Positions 22,053-32,579 of a stretch of DNA of 64,000 nucleotides are shown piece after piece (position 1 is the first letter of the stretch; every line of letters starts with the position of its first letter). This DNA comes from Muscardinus avellanarius (Eukaryota > Chordata > Mammalia > Rodentia > Gliridae): contig OY726559.1 of assembly GCA_963383645.1 (NCBI GenBank), positions 122,684,721 to 122,748,720 of the forward strand, read 5' to 3'. Under the pieces are notes generated by a model. That model was not told the origin of the DNA. It ran no database searches and saw only the letters and a program-made list of their open reading frames with translations. The position numbers and the translations under genes are program-made.

Positions 22053-22736
22053 AATAAATGTGGCTATAAGTTGATTATATAAAGGATACTTATTTATAGT
22101 CCCCGTGCTAAAACAAGGAGGCCTTGTTCCATCTCGGCTAAGAAAAGGCCTGGTTGATGACTCAGAATTTTACTGCTTTGTGTGTCTACAAAGGACTGGA
22201 AACTCCAGTGACTGTACACATAAATTTTAATAAGATAATTTTCGTAAGACAGTATTACAATTATAAAATCCACGAATTATGAGAAATAGTTGATTCTAAT
22301 GGTCTTGGGACACCTGTGTAGACTGAGGAGGGGAGCTAGATACTGTTTTCATTTTTATTCTGTGCTTTCAGCTCTCTCCTCTCTTCTTTCTATTTGGTTG
22401 GTTCTACAGGCAAATTTAGAACCAAATGGAACATGTTCCAAAGACTCCATTTGGGAAAACTTACTGGCTTAGGCTTATCATGATGTAATATATTAGCAGT
22501 CTCCCTTTATTTTGATGTATTGGACTGTTTTGATTTTTCCTGAGGAAAATAGCTTTTGTTATCAATGATGGAATTCTTATAAAGGTTGACTCTCACTTCA
22601 AGAAATAATAAACTGTCTGATTTTATTCACATAAAAGTTAGTGTAGTTATTTTCTATTTATGTCTCAAATATTAATAATTAAGAATCCAACTAAGTCGCA
22701 TGAAAAATTAATATTATTTTGTCCTTGTTTCAAAAA
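22053..22736. other. Unique AT-rich DNA
   Basis: Nothing recognised. Confidence 0.6.
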
Positions 22737-22816
22737 AAGTTGCCGAGGCTGGCCTTGAACCTGGGATCCTCCTGTCTCAGCCTCCCAAGTACTAGGATGC
22801 ACCACCATGCCTAGCT
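22737..22816 (-). mobile_element. B1 fragment
   Basis: Antisense B1 head only: 'ttgccgaggctggccttgaa' to 'accaccatgcctagct'. Confidence 0.8.
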
Positions 22817-23014
22817 GTGGGATTATTTAAAGAAGCTATATAGTCATTCTAAGTTTTTTCTTTTACAGATAAAATTACCTTTCTTTGGATTACCAAATGT
22901 AGTATATTTGATTGACATCATGTCTATTACATTTTAAGGCCAATGATTACAAAAAAGTCTGTTTTTCATGTAGTATCTATCACTGTGTGCTTAGTTAATG
23001 TTTATGAATAAAAT

Positions 23015-23226
23015 TATTTATTTATTTATTTTTGGAGTACTTGGCATTGAACCCAAAGGCATTGTACCTCCGGGGAACATTCCCAGTCTTTTTGTTTTTT
23101 TGTTTTGAAACAGGATCTCACTAGGTTGCTGAGTGTCCCTCTACATTACTGAGGCCGCCCTTGAATCTGTGATCTTTCTGACTCAGCCTCCATGTACTGG
23201 CATTGTTGGTGTGCATCACTATGGTG
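23015..23226 (-). mobile_element. SINE-A, old
   Basis: (TTTA)n tail, then a strongly diverged antisense dimer ending near 'catcactatggtga'. Confidence 0.75.
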
Positions 23227-23684
23227 AACCCTTTATTTTTAATAATTTTAATTCTGTTATATTATCTTTATTATATGATCTTCACAAATTTATAGGGGAA
23301 TCAGCGATGTATTAGATGTTTGGAATTTCATAATGCATTATGAAAAGTTTTTATTATTATAGACTACTCATTTTGTGTTAAAATTAAGAGTTTGCCAGTG
23401 CTAGAATTGTTATAAGATTGCTATTAGTTTAAAATATCTTTCCTTTTAAAAATGTGAAACAAAATGGGATATGAAAATTAACAAGCTAGATAAAGCATAT
23501 TTGGCATTGTTTCACTAATTTTTTTAGATTTAGTAATTATTGAATAATGGTGTACCATTATAAGGTTAATGTTTAAAAGATTTTAGTTTTTTGTTTAGAG
23601 TCTATACATTGTTTTCTGCAAGGCATAGGTAGTTATATAATTGTGTGACATTTTATCCTCCTGAATTTCTTACAAAACAGAATT
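23227..23684. other. Unique AT-rich DNA
   Basis: Nothing recognised. Confidence 0.6.
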
Positions 23685-23890
23685 CAGGCTGGTGTTTCAC
23701 ACCCATAATCCCAGTATTTGGGAGGCTCAGACAGGAGGATCACAGGTTTGAGACCAGCCTCAGCAACTTAGAATCATAGCAGCATAATTAGACCTGTTTC
23801 AAAACAAAAAATTTAAAAGGGGTGAGGGCTGGTGGTATAGCTTGTGGAATAGACTGCCCTTGGGTTCAATCCTCTGTACCCCCTCTCCGC
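23685..23890 (+). mobile_element. SINE-A
   Basis: Sense dimer; ID half 'gggctggtggtatagcttgt', then C-rich and CA-rich tail. Confidence 0.85.
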
Positions 23891-24305
23891 GCACACACAT
23901 ATACATGCATGGAAAATCATTATCCTAACATATGACTAATTTTTTTAATACCTGAAATAGTAAACTTTATTGGTCAAAATAAGGCTGTTTTATAATTTTT
24001 AGAAAGGCAAGCCTGTTAGTATTTCTTGTTTTCCCCCCACACAATTATTTGTGGAAAGTCGTCCCTAACAAGCCTACTCTAAGAAGGATTAAGAAAAAGG
24101 TACCATATATTTCATTTGTCATGAAGTCTAAGGTACTCTTAGGTTGAGAAATAACCTTTTCAAAAGTCAGAGAAAATGTTATAATTGAAATAATATTCTT
24201 TTGGACATATTTTACTAATTTTTTAATTTTTAAAATATTTGTGAATTGTGGTTTATGTGATAACTATTAAATTAACTATTTTTCCTGAACAACTTTTTTT
24301 CAGCC
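23891..24305. other. Unique AT-rich DNA
   Basis: Nothing recognised. Confidence 0.6.
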
Positions 24306-24480
24306 TTTTTTTTTGTGGTATTGGGGATCGAATCCAGAGGCACTCTACCTTGGAGCTACACCTCCATCCCTTTTTTTGACCAGGTTCGCACTAAGTTACC
24401 ACATACTGTCCTTGAACTTGGTGTTCTCCTGTTTGGTCTCTCAAGTATTGGGATTTCAGATGTGTGCCACCACATCTGGC
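24306..24480 (-). mobile_element. SINE-A with internal deletion
   Basis: Antisense copy, 'tggtattggggatcgaatcc' to 'gccaccacatctggc', lacking part of the linker. Confidence 0.8.
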
Positions 24481-24490
24481 AATAAAAATC

Positions 24491-24560
24491 TTTTTTTTTT
24501 TGCTTGCAGTATTGACCCAGGGCCTTGTACCTGCTACACAACTGTTCTTCCACTGATCTT
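24491..24560 (-). mobile_element. ID element monomer
   Basis: T12 run, then 'cagtattgacccagggcctt...cctgctacacaactgttctt', an antisense ID core. Confidence 0.7.
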
Positions 24561-25224
24561 CAACTAATCTTGATTAATAAAAGGGTATCTTAAAAATTTC
24601 TTAAGTCCTTTAGAATCTCTGAAATTATTTTTATATTAAAATCTTTATTATGGAAATAGTCATAATCACAGTCTCCACGATTAGAGATTCCTTAGGGAAG
24701 CAAGAGTTTTCATGATGAAGATTATTTGGCTAATCATCTCCAAAGTGATTTCAAGTACATCTCATGGCTAGAGTGTGTAACATTCATTTGGGTCAAAATC
24801 TTTACTGGTAGCTCTTTGTTGACAGCATAGTATAAATTGAACATAAAATGATATGATAGGAAATGCAAAAATTGAAACATTTCATGATGTTTATGGGGGT
24901 CATCGGAGAGCAGTTTCAATTATAGGCAAAACCATGTGAGGGGAGGCGCTGATGGAATTAAACTAGTTAGCTATAAAATTATAGGAGAGAAATTGCCAAG
25001 GGAATGATTCACTAACTGCTTCAGAAAATAGTGGTGTGGATAGTAAAGAATTATGAGACACCTGTGGAAAAATTACCTTTTTCCAGAAATAAAAGGTCAT
25101 TACCAAGTAGAGACTGATATAATTAATACAGTGTCAATGAAAATTATGAGTCTAACTTTTGTTTATTCTAATTAACACATGGTTATAATCATGACCATAA
25201 TATGAAATAAAATGAGATAAGCCA
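24561..25224. other. Unique AT-rich DNA
   Basis: Nothing recognised. Confidence 0.6.
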
Positions 25225-25320
25225 CTATTTTTATTTTTAGTTTTTGGTGGTATTGGGGATGGAACCCTTCTACTTCCAGGCTATACTCTCAGACCTATTT
25301 TATATTTTATTTGGAAACAG

Positions 25321-25370
<50 letters not shown>

Positions 25371-25548
25371 TGGTACTGGGGATGGAACCCTTCTACCTCT
25401 GGGCTACACTCCCAGACCTATTTTATATTTTTATTTGGAAACAGGGTCTCTTAAGCCAGAGCAGCAGGCTTCAAACCTTCGAATAACTACTTCTGCCTTT
25501 CTCCGCCTCCGCCGTGGGGATTACAAGCATGCGCCACCACACCTGGCT
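25225..25548 (-). mobile_element. SINE-B with duplicated right half around (TC)n
   Basis: The antisense right half appears twice (about 25243-25323 and 25369-25446: 'ggtggtattggggatggaac' / 'ggtggtactggggatggaac'), separated by (TC)n at 25324-25368. Only one B1 half follows. 'ataagcca' recurs at the two outer edges. Confidence 0.85.
25324..25368. repeat. (TC)n microsatellite
   Basis: About 22 uninterrupted TC units inside the SINE composite. Confidence 0.95.
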
Positions 25549-25712
25549 GAAATAAGCCATTTTAAAAAATAGTTTTTAGTTTGAGATTAAAGTCCTAGTC
25601 AAACTTTTTAACAACTTAGTATGGAAAATTGGCCCTATTTTTATATTGATTCAGTAGGGGGTTTTTAAGAAATCCAGTATCAGTTATCCTTGGGTATTGG
25701 AAATGTAACATT

Positions 25713-26110
25713 GAAATTGAGTCGGGGGTCACAAAGGAGGCAAAATATGGCAAAGGAGTGTGGTGCCAGATCCTTTTATATTAAAAGTCTGATGCTCCTG
25801 GTTGAGGTCTACAGACCAATCGGTCAGCAGAGTTGCGCAGCAAAGAGGAAGTGAGGGTATTTATGTAGCTGGGGTCTTGGGGTGGGGCTAGCAAGGCAGG
25901 GAATGCCGTTCCTCTCACCTATCTGTCGTCTGCCCCATCTCCACTTCTGGCTTCCAGGGTTCCACCTTCTGTCCCAGCTGCAGGGTCTTGTGTTGGGAGG
26001 GGGAAGGACCCGACCTCTCATCCTGGCCTTTTGGTGATATTGATGGATGACCAGTCAATAACTACTTCTACTGGCAGAGGGGATGTCATTATAGGGGCCC
26101 CTTGGCCAGG
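25713..26110 (-). mobile_element. ERV 3' LTR
   Basis: On the minus strand, a CCAAT-like 'gaccgattgg' and TATA-like 'tacataaata' are followed by a terminal 'gtgacccccgactcaattt' ending in CA at 25713. It sits directly downstream of the envelope TM remnant, the place for a 3' LTR. The upstream border is approximate. The 25824-26021 open frame is an artefact of this LTR. Confidence 0.6.
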
Positions 26111-26139
26111 AGAGGTTAGGTCATTCAGAAGCGGGCAGG

Positions 26140-26600
26140 CTGGAGTTTATTGAAGGCTACACTGGACAGCTCAGTAATGCACGTCTGAGTGAACTTTAGT
26201 AGACAAGGGACTATCAAAAAGAAAAGGCAAATCATGGTAATGGGTCACAGGAGGGGAAGGAGCTAAGCAGCTATTGGTCTTAAGAACCATTCCAGATAAG
26301 AGGTAGACTGTCAATATTGTGTTTTTAGATCCTCGCTTAACCTGGTCAGAATTTGGACACTTTGCTCCACTAAACCAGATCCATTAAAGTAATAGTAGCA
26401 TTTTTCCTTGAGAATGAAACAAATACCACTCTTTTCAGCAGTGAGTAAATCCAAAGTCCGTTTATTTGGGAGGGCAACCCTAGCAAGGGAGATCATTTGT
26501 CACTGAAGGGAGGTCAAAGAGAAGTTAGAGATTCAAGAGCCACTAATTGGGTTAGGCAATACGGGTCAGTCTGGTCAAATGGAAAACATGCTATTGGGTG
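26140..26600 (-). pseudogene. Decayed ERV envelope, TM subunit region
   Basis: The minus-strand open piece 26311-26496 shows the signature of gamma-type retroviral envelope TM proteins: 'LDLLTAEKSGICFI' followed by a cysteine-containing stretch and 'NGSGLVEQSVQ'. This corresponds to the immunosuppressive-like segment and the loop after it. Downstream, after stops, a hydrophobic membrane-spanning-like segment and cytoplasmic tail can be followed to about 26140, just before the LTR. Only one cysteine of the usual CX6CC is in register here. Several stops interrupt the frame. It cannot encode a working envelope. The family (ERV class I) is firm; the lineage is not. Confidence 0.8.
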
Positions 26601-26669
26601 AGGAGCATCAGTAACAGATTTTAGAGAGAGTTCAATACTTATTTATGGCTGTCTGGCATTCGGGGGGGT

Positions 26670-26757
26670 GGTTGCTGAGGCTGTCCATGAACCTGTGTTC
26701 CTCCTGTCTCAGTCTCCCAAGTACTGGGATTCCAGGTGTGGGCCACCACACCTAGCT
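26670..26757 (-). mobile_element. B1 fragment
   Basis: Antisense B1 head, 'ttgctgaggctgtccatgaa' to 'ccaccacacctagct', inside the ERV region. Confidence 0.8.
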
Positions 26758-28673
26758 ACAAATTTGATTTTTAAAAATGTCTGGCCTTCTCTTGCTTTCT
26801 CATTTCGTCACTTGAATGTGGCTAGCCCCAGGAATGGATTATCTCTGTTCACCTGCTTACTGGTTAAGGGTCAGAATGATTACGTAGACCTATTTTGAAA
26901 ATTTCTGGGCATGAAACCTGATTTCTTTTCTTTTTTTTTTTCTTTTTTAAATTTGCCCTAATGGTTATCCCAGGTTAGTCTGGTTAATGTACCTTTCAGA
27001 TAGCAGCCTACCTAAAAAGATTTTTGTATATTGAACACTAATTTTGCTTCAACCATCTGGATTCTTTTATCAGATCAACAGAGTCTTAGGTCAAAGGTAT
27101 AACCATTTGGTGAAATACACTGTTTACCAAGTTTTCTTACTGTGGCCTCTGTTGGTCAGAGTGGAAGTTAAAATGGTTCTCTGGAACCTTATTTTTTTTT
27201 TTTTTAATGCCATAGTTACTTTTGTATTTAATTCTTCCAGATAAAAGATTTGCATCTGTGGTTCAAATTATTAAGTAAAAATTAGATTTGTAATTACTAG
27301 GATGGAGCATAACATTTTCTCTTGTTTCTCATAGAGGGAAAATTTTAGCCCCTGGGAAGTAAGGGGAAGGGAGGTACATGAGTGATATTTTTCAGATATC
27401 CTTATCTTCCAAGTATTCCTAAGGAAGGAAAGTTACCGGTGAGGCTCTCTCAAACTATGTGGCTCTGAGTAAGACTGGTTGTCATTCACCTTTTCCAAAT
27501 CTATTGGCCCCAATTTGTGTACTTACCACATAAAACACCTGTCAGCACCTCCAGATGTCATTCCTGTAGCCATTGCTCAGTCATTCCCTGATGTGGCTGA
27601 ATGCTTCCTAGCTAGCATGTAGACAAACAGGACCAGTTGATCTAACCTTTTTTTAGGCAGTCTCTCCAAAAAACAAAAATTTAGACTCTTGAAATAAATT
27701 GGGAACCCCTAAGCCAACCATCCTGTTAGGAGGCTTAGTATAGCCCTTGCCTGATTTAGTTCCCACTTGTCCAGTTCAAATATTATGAACAATATATTTC
27801 CCCCCAGGGGCACTATACATATTCCTTGCACTGTACTTTTTGTTTGGAAGCCAGGCATTAACTTCCTTTATTGCAAAAAGCACGGCTTACTTGCGCCTTA
27901 AGGATGGTAGTAAAAGACTTTTGGGATTTATAGAAACATGACATAGTTTAGAAATCTCTCCAACATAAAGCTTACTTTTATTCCTTGTAGGGAACTTCTG
28001 GAGGTTTGACTGAATCATTATTTATATGTAACTTGAAGGCAGTTGTCTCTAGGCTCGAGCCATCCAGTTAGGATAGATAGTATGAAATCAGCCTGACGTT
28101 AGCCAAAGTGATTGATGATACCACTTCATCTCAAGAAGGTATTCAAATCACATCAATTCATTGGCCAGGATTGTTATGGATGATAGAATTGCCTTAGGTT
28201 TCCTCATGAATTAGGCAGGTTATAAGGCAGATTTTGTGTAATTGTTAAAACACCCTGCTTAACCTTGATCAATAATTTGTGGGAAGGTCATCACAGAAAC
28301 CCAAGGAGAAAGCCATGTCCGTTTCTAAGGTAGCCCTTAATGTTTTGTGGGATTTGTTCAGTTGATCTGGTACAGAAACTTGACCTAATTTTATTCTTTT
28401 TGTTAGCTTAATTATAGTTGATTAAAATAAATCTGATCCTCTCTTTTGTTGGTCATATTAATCAGCTTGTTTGACAGAGTAGCATGGGTATAGAAAAATT
28501 CACCAGAAGCCCAAGACAGTGTAGAGACAGGGGTACATATTGTTTAGTAGGTGCTTTTTTTATGGGCCTCATGCGTTTTCACATGTTTATGCAAGCAGAG
28601 GCATTACCTTTGCTCTGTATTATTTTTTCAAGGATAATTGCATAGTAAACAGCCTTTGAAAATATACATAGTA

Positions 28674-28859
28674 AGCCGGGCGTGGTGGTGCATGCTTGTA
28701 ATCCCCGCACTTGGGAGGCAGAGACAGGAGGATCATGCAGGTTCGAAGCCAGCCACGCTCGCCGGCTTAGGAGACCCTGTTTCCAAATAAAAAAATGTAA
28801 AAATAGGTTTGGGAGTGTAGCCCGGAGGTAGAAGGGCTTCCAGGAACCCCAGTACTACC

Positions 28860-28891
<32 letters not shown>

Positions 28892-28896
28892 AAAAA
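28674..28896 (+). mobile_element. SINE-B with perfect TSD
   Basis: Full-length sense SINE-B with an A-rich tail. The 16 bp TSD 'gaaaatatacatagta' lies at 28658-28673 and 28897-28912. Confidence 0.95.
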
Positions 28897-29280
28897 GAAA
28901 ATATACATAGTATTTCCTTGTACAAAAGAGGACAAGTATGTTTACTGTTTAGTATAATAGAGATAATGTCTCTCTCCAGAGAAAACGCCAGGCATGCTTC
29001 CTTGTGCATTATAGAAGGCTGGGGCTTCCTTGCCTGGACCCCACTGAGTACGTAGACATCCATTTGTTGTCGTGGAATGGGTGTTGTGGGATAACAGGAA
29101 CTGATGCAGATGGAGCTTCATGGTCCTTTCTGGGACGTGACTAATAAGTCTATTTGCCTTTGATCCGGAGCATCATGTGTCCAGCTTTCATTGCTAAAAC
29201 GCTGGTAGCCTACTTGTTAGCTTACAGCTAAGGCTTAATCTCAGACCGAATAGATTTTGACACTGAGATTGTGGCAGCTG

Positions 29281-30079
29281 CTATAGGTTGGGTGGGGGTG
29301 AGGAGATCTCAGTCCCTGACCCATAGCTTACCACTGTTCTTGTCTTCTAGAGTCAAAGAATTCACCTTAGGAGACATAGAGGTAAGAGTGCAGCATTAAA
29401 GAAAAGGTGAGACAGCCGGACATGGTGGCGCATGCTTGTAATCCCAGTATTCGGAGGCTGAGACCAGAGTGTCACTGTTCTCAGCCAGCCTTAGCTACTT
29501 AGTGAGGCCCTTTGCAACTCAGTGAGATCCTGTTTCAAAATAAAGAATAAAAAATATGGCTGGGGGTGTAGCTTGGAGGTGGAATGCCCCTGGGTTCTAC
29601 CCCCAGTACCCCCCTCCCCCACATACACACACCAGAGAGAGAGAAAGAAGGTGGGGAGGGAGAGGAAGGGAGGGAAGAGGGACAGGGAAAGGTAGTAAGC
29701 TTCCTGGTGGGGCAGGGGCTCTAATATAGATTACCCTGTTGAGGCACTCATGCTGGGCCTCAGTTGCTGCTTTCAGCAAGGAGCTGTCCTTGCTGCCTAG
29801 GAGCCCCTACTATAGGGAAACCTGCTGCCCTCGCTTCTCTGTGCCTCTGGTGGGAGGATGGCTTCTATAGACTGGCAACTTATCTGATTGGTCCTTTTGA
29901 GAACCCAGCTTTGGATCTGAGGCCTGGTTGACCCTTGAATCGGGAGCCCGATTGGTCTGTTTTGAATCTGTTCTTGTGGCTTGGCGGGCCCTGGTGTACG
30001 CCAGCTCTCTGCCTGGTACCCCCACTTGACTCTTCCAGGCTGTCCTGACTCCCTTGGCCTCCAGATTCTGTGAACTGGT
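29281..30079 (-). mobile_element. Probable ERV 5' LTR, split by a SINE
   Basis: The minus strand has two CCAAT-type boxes ('gaccaatcgg' near 29950, 'gaccaatcag' near 29893) and a TATA-like 'tatagaag' near 29870. A U5-like end 'ggtgaattctttgactct' lies near 29350-29370. It is in the same orientation as the envelope remnant. Sequence similarity to the 25713-26110 LTR was not obvious by eye, so pairing is tentative. Confidence 0.4.
29415..29620 (+). mobile_element. SINE-A
   Basis: Sense dimer with 'gccggacatggtggcgcatg' head and 'gggttctacccccagtaccc' end, followed by a C-rich/GA-rich stretch to 29690. Confidence 0.9.
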
Positions 30080-30140
30080 CATCCTTCTGTCTCAGCCTCC
30101 CAAATACTGGGGTTCCAAACTTGTGCCACCACTCTCAGCT
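30080..30140 (-). mobile_element. B1 fragment
   Basis: Antisense B1 head only ('atccttctgtctcagcctcc...ccaccactctcagct'). Confidence 0.75.
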
Positions 30141-30671
30141 GGAATACATTTTTAAGAGGGATTTTATTTTTCCTTGGTGAAAATGTCAAAATAGTGAGAG
30201 GGATAACCTATTTTCCACATATTATAATTTGCTTCAAACATTGAATTTTCTAAATGTTCAAGACACTTAGGATAGACAATCTGGAAAACCATTACGTCTT
30301 ATCCAAAGCTTAATATAATGGAATTGTTTGTTTTTCTATATGGCCAGTTAAGTAAGCATGTTATTTCAGGTGGCGGATGTGGAATATTTTTGGGACTATA
30401 TGTAGGTGGAACAATGCTAAGCTTTCTTGTAGTTAATCTGGGAAGACTCCATGGAAGAGGTGAGTAAATGGGTAAGAAGCTAAGGAGAGGATATTGTTGT
30501 TTTTGTGAAGAGCTTCAAAATAAAAGGGGTCAGTATATCATACTTGAAATCAAGAGTATCAGGCTTTAGTTTTCTGGTTATATAAGGTAACAAGAGGGGG
30601 TAAGAACTTATTACCTTACCTTTTTTTAGACTTGATATGTATTACTTTAATTTCATGTTTTCTTTGTGCAT
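30141..30671. other. Unique DNA
   Basis: Nothing recognised. Confidence 0.6.
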
Positions 30672-30841
30672 GTGTGTATGTGTGGTGCTGGGAATTGCAC
30701 TCAGGGGCATTTTACTCAGCCCAGTTGAATTCTTTATTTTGAAACAGAATCTCACTAAGTTGCAGAGGGCCTCAGGAAGTAGCTGAGGCTGGCCATGAAC
30801 CTGTGATCCTCCTGTCTCAGCTTTGTGCCACCACACCGGCT
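30672..30841 (-). mobile_element. SINE with deletions
   Basis: Antisense dimer with parts of the right half and B1 head missing. TSD-like 'tcatgttttctttg' before and 'tcatgtttactttt' after. Confidence 0.8.
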
Positions 30842-30983
30842 CATGTTTACTTTTTTACAGTCCATCTCTTTTCACTTAGATCAAGACTTCTTGAGAGTGG
30901 AGATGATCTTTTCTGCTTCTTTGTCCCATGTACAACAAAATGATAGATTCATGGTAACAAAAATATCCTTAAAAAAAAAAAAA

Positions 30984-31190
30984 GCCAGGTATGGTGCTGT
31001 ACACCTGTAATTGCAGAATTTGGGAGGCTAAGATGGGAAGAGTCCAGATTCTAGGACAGCCCCAGCAACTAGCAAGACTCATAGCAACTTCAGAGAAACC
31101 CTGTTTCAAAACAAATAATAAAAAAGGCTGGCAGTGTTGCTCAGAAGTAAAAGGTAAAATGCTCCTGTGTTCAACCCCCAGTACCAATAA
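30984..31190 (+). mobile_element. SINE-A, old
   Basis: Sense dimer ending 'tcaacccccagtaccaataa', with a (TAAA)n tail. Confidence 0.8.
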
Positions 31191-31687
31191 CTAACTAAAT
31201 AAATAAATGAGAAAGAAAAGAAATTAAGTTTTCCAAAATTATAGAAGGCATTAGACTGTTTGTTTCCCTTTGAGGTAGAATATATAGAGAGAGGCTTGGT
31301 GACAAAGAAACCTTGACAGTATTTGTAGTTTAAGGGGCCATGCTGAGGTGTGTTTTGCTGAAATGGGAAGGCAGAGGTAAGCTACTAAGCAGATTAGGGG
31401 ACTGTTGGTGGAGCAGGAAACATTGCCATCAGCAGTGGCTTAGCATATAGTGTGGCCATGCTTGTCTCTAGTCATGAGCAAGCAGTTTGGGAATGCTGTT
31501 CAAAACGAAATCCAAACCTCAGAATCTAATAGGAAAACAGGTTTGTATAAATAAGTATAAAGTGATTATTCTTTGCATTAAACAACTTTGCTTTGGTCTT
31601 TATATGTAAGCCTCACAGAAAAGAGTTTTCTTTGACTCCAGAGGCAGCCTACTCTTGAGGTATAACCCCATTGCTATTTAGTTGTTA
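31191..31687. other. Unique DNA
   Basis: Nothing recognised. Confidence 0.6.
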
Positions 31688-31795
31688 TTGTGAAAAAGGG
31701 TCTTGCTAAATTGCTGAGGCTGGCCTCAACCTATGATCCTCCTGTCTCTGCCTCAGAAGTAGTTGGATTACAGGCATGTGTCCCCATTTCTAGCT
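31688..31795 (-). mobile_element. B1 monomer
   Basis: 'gaaaaagggtcttgctaaat' to 'tccccatttctagct', antisense, no ID half. Confidence 0.75.
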
Positions 31796-32296
31796 AGATA
31801 TGTGCTCTTATATTCAGTGGGTTTGACCTATAATGGTAGGGACTGTGATTCTCAATAGTTACAGATTTGTTTTTTTCTTTTTAATAATTTTAGTGATCAA
31901 TATTTCCTTGGTACTTTCTTGTCAAGTGATGTGGCTGGTATAAGTAAATAATAATCCTGGTATAGTGGGATTTTCCTTTTAATTGGTACATTGTAGTCAT
32001 ACATCTTAGTGGAGTATAAGATGGTACAGGCATACATGTACATATCACTCATTCAGCCCTTTCCCAATTTCTGCCCCGTTCCGTTCCCCTCCCTCATGTT
32101 TGGCTTACTGATTGATATGTTTGTGAATGTACATCATGTACATTAGGGAATTTCCTTCTTCCCCCTCTCATCCCCTCAGTTAAGTCGCCTTATTTGCTCA
32201 TCTGTAGCTTTTCCTTTTTCATCTAGAGTTCCTCCCATGAATCTTTTTCTCCCTACCTTCCACATATTAGGGGGAGCATCTGATTTTTTACTTTTT

Positions 32297-32525
32297 ATTT
32301 ACTTTTTTAAATTATTTTTTTTGCGGGGTCTAGGGATGGAACCCAGGGGCATTCGACCTCCGAGCTACACCCCCTGCCCTATTTTTTACTCTTTATTTTT
32401 TGAAACTGGGTTTCACTGAGTTGCAGAGGGCCTCACTAAGTAACTGAGGCTGTCCGTGAACCACTATCCTCTGGTCTCAGCCTCCCGAATGCTGGGATTA
32501 CAAGTGTGTGCCACCATGCCTGGCT
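32297..32525 (-). mobile_element. SINE-A inside the L1
   Basis: Antisense dimer, flanked by 'tgattttttactttttat' and 'tgatttttttacttttaa', so it inserted after the L1. Confidence 0.9.
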
Positions 32526-32579
32526 TGATTTTTTTACTTTTAAAATCTCACTTAGCACAATATTCTATCCATTTCCCCA

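Larger units (their letters stand above)
26601..29280 (-). mobile_element. Presumed ERV interior, unrecognised
   Basis: Lies between the TM remnant and a second LTR-like block and is probably retroviral by position, interrupted by SINEs at 26670 and 28674. All frames carry many stops. I could not identify gag, protease or polymerase motifs. The open piece 28767-29063 on the minus strand spans a SINE and is not a gene. Confidence 0.4.

Noticed and set aside
28767..29063. 98-codon minus-strand open frame in the ERV region
   Set aside because: Its C-terminal part is SINE tail and B1/ID sequence, and the N-terminal part matches no envelope motif I can identify.
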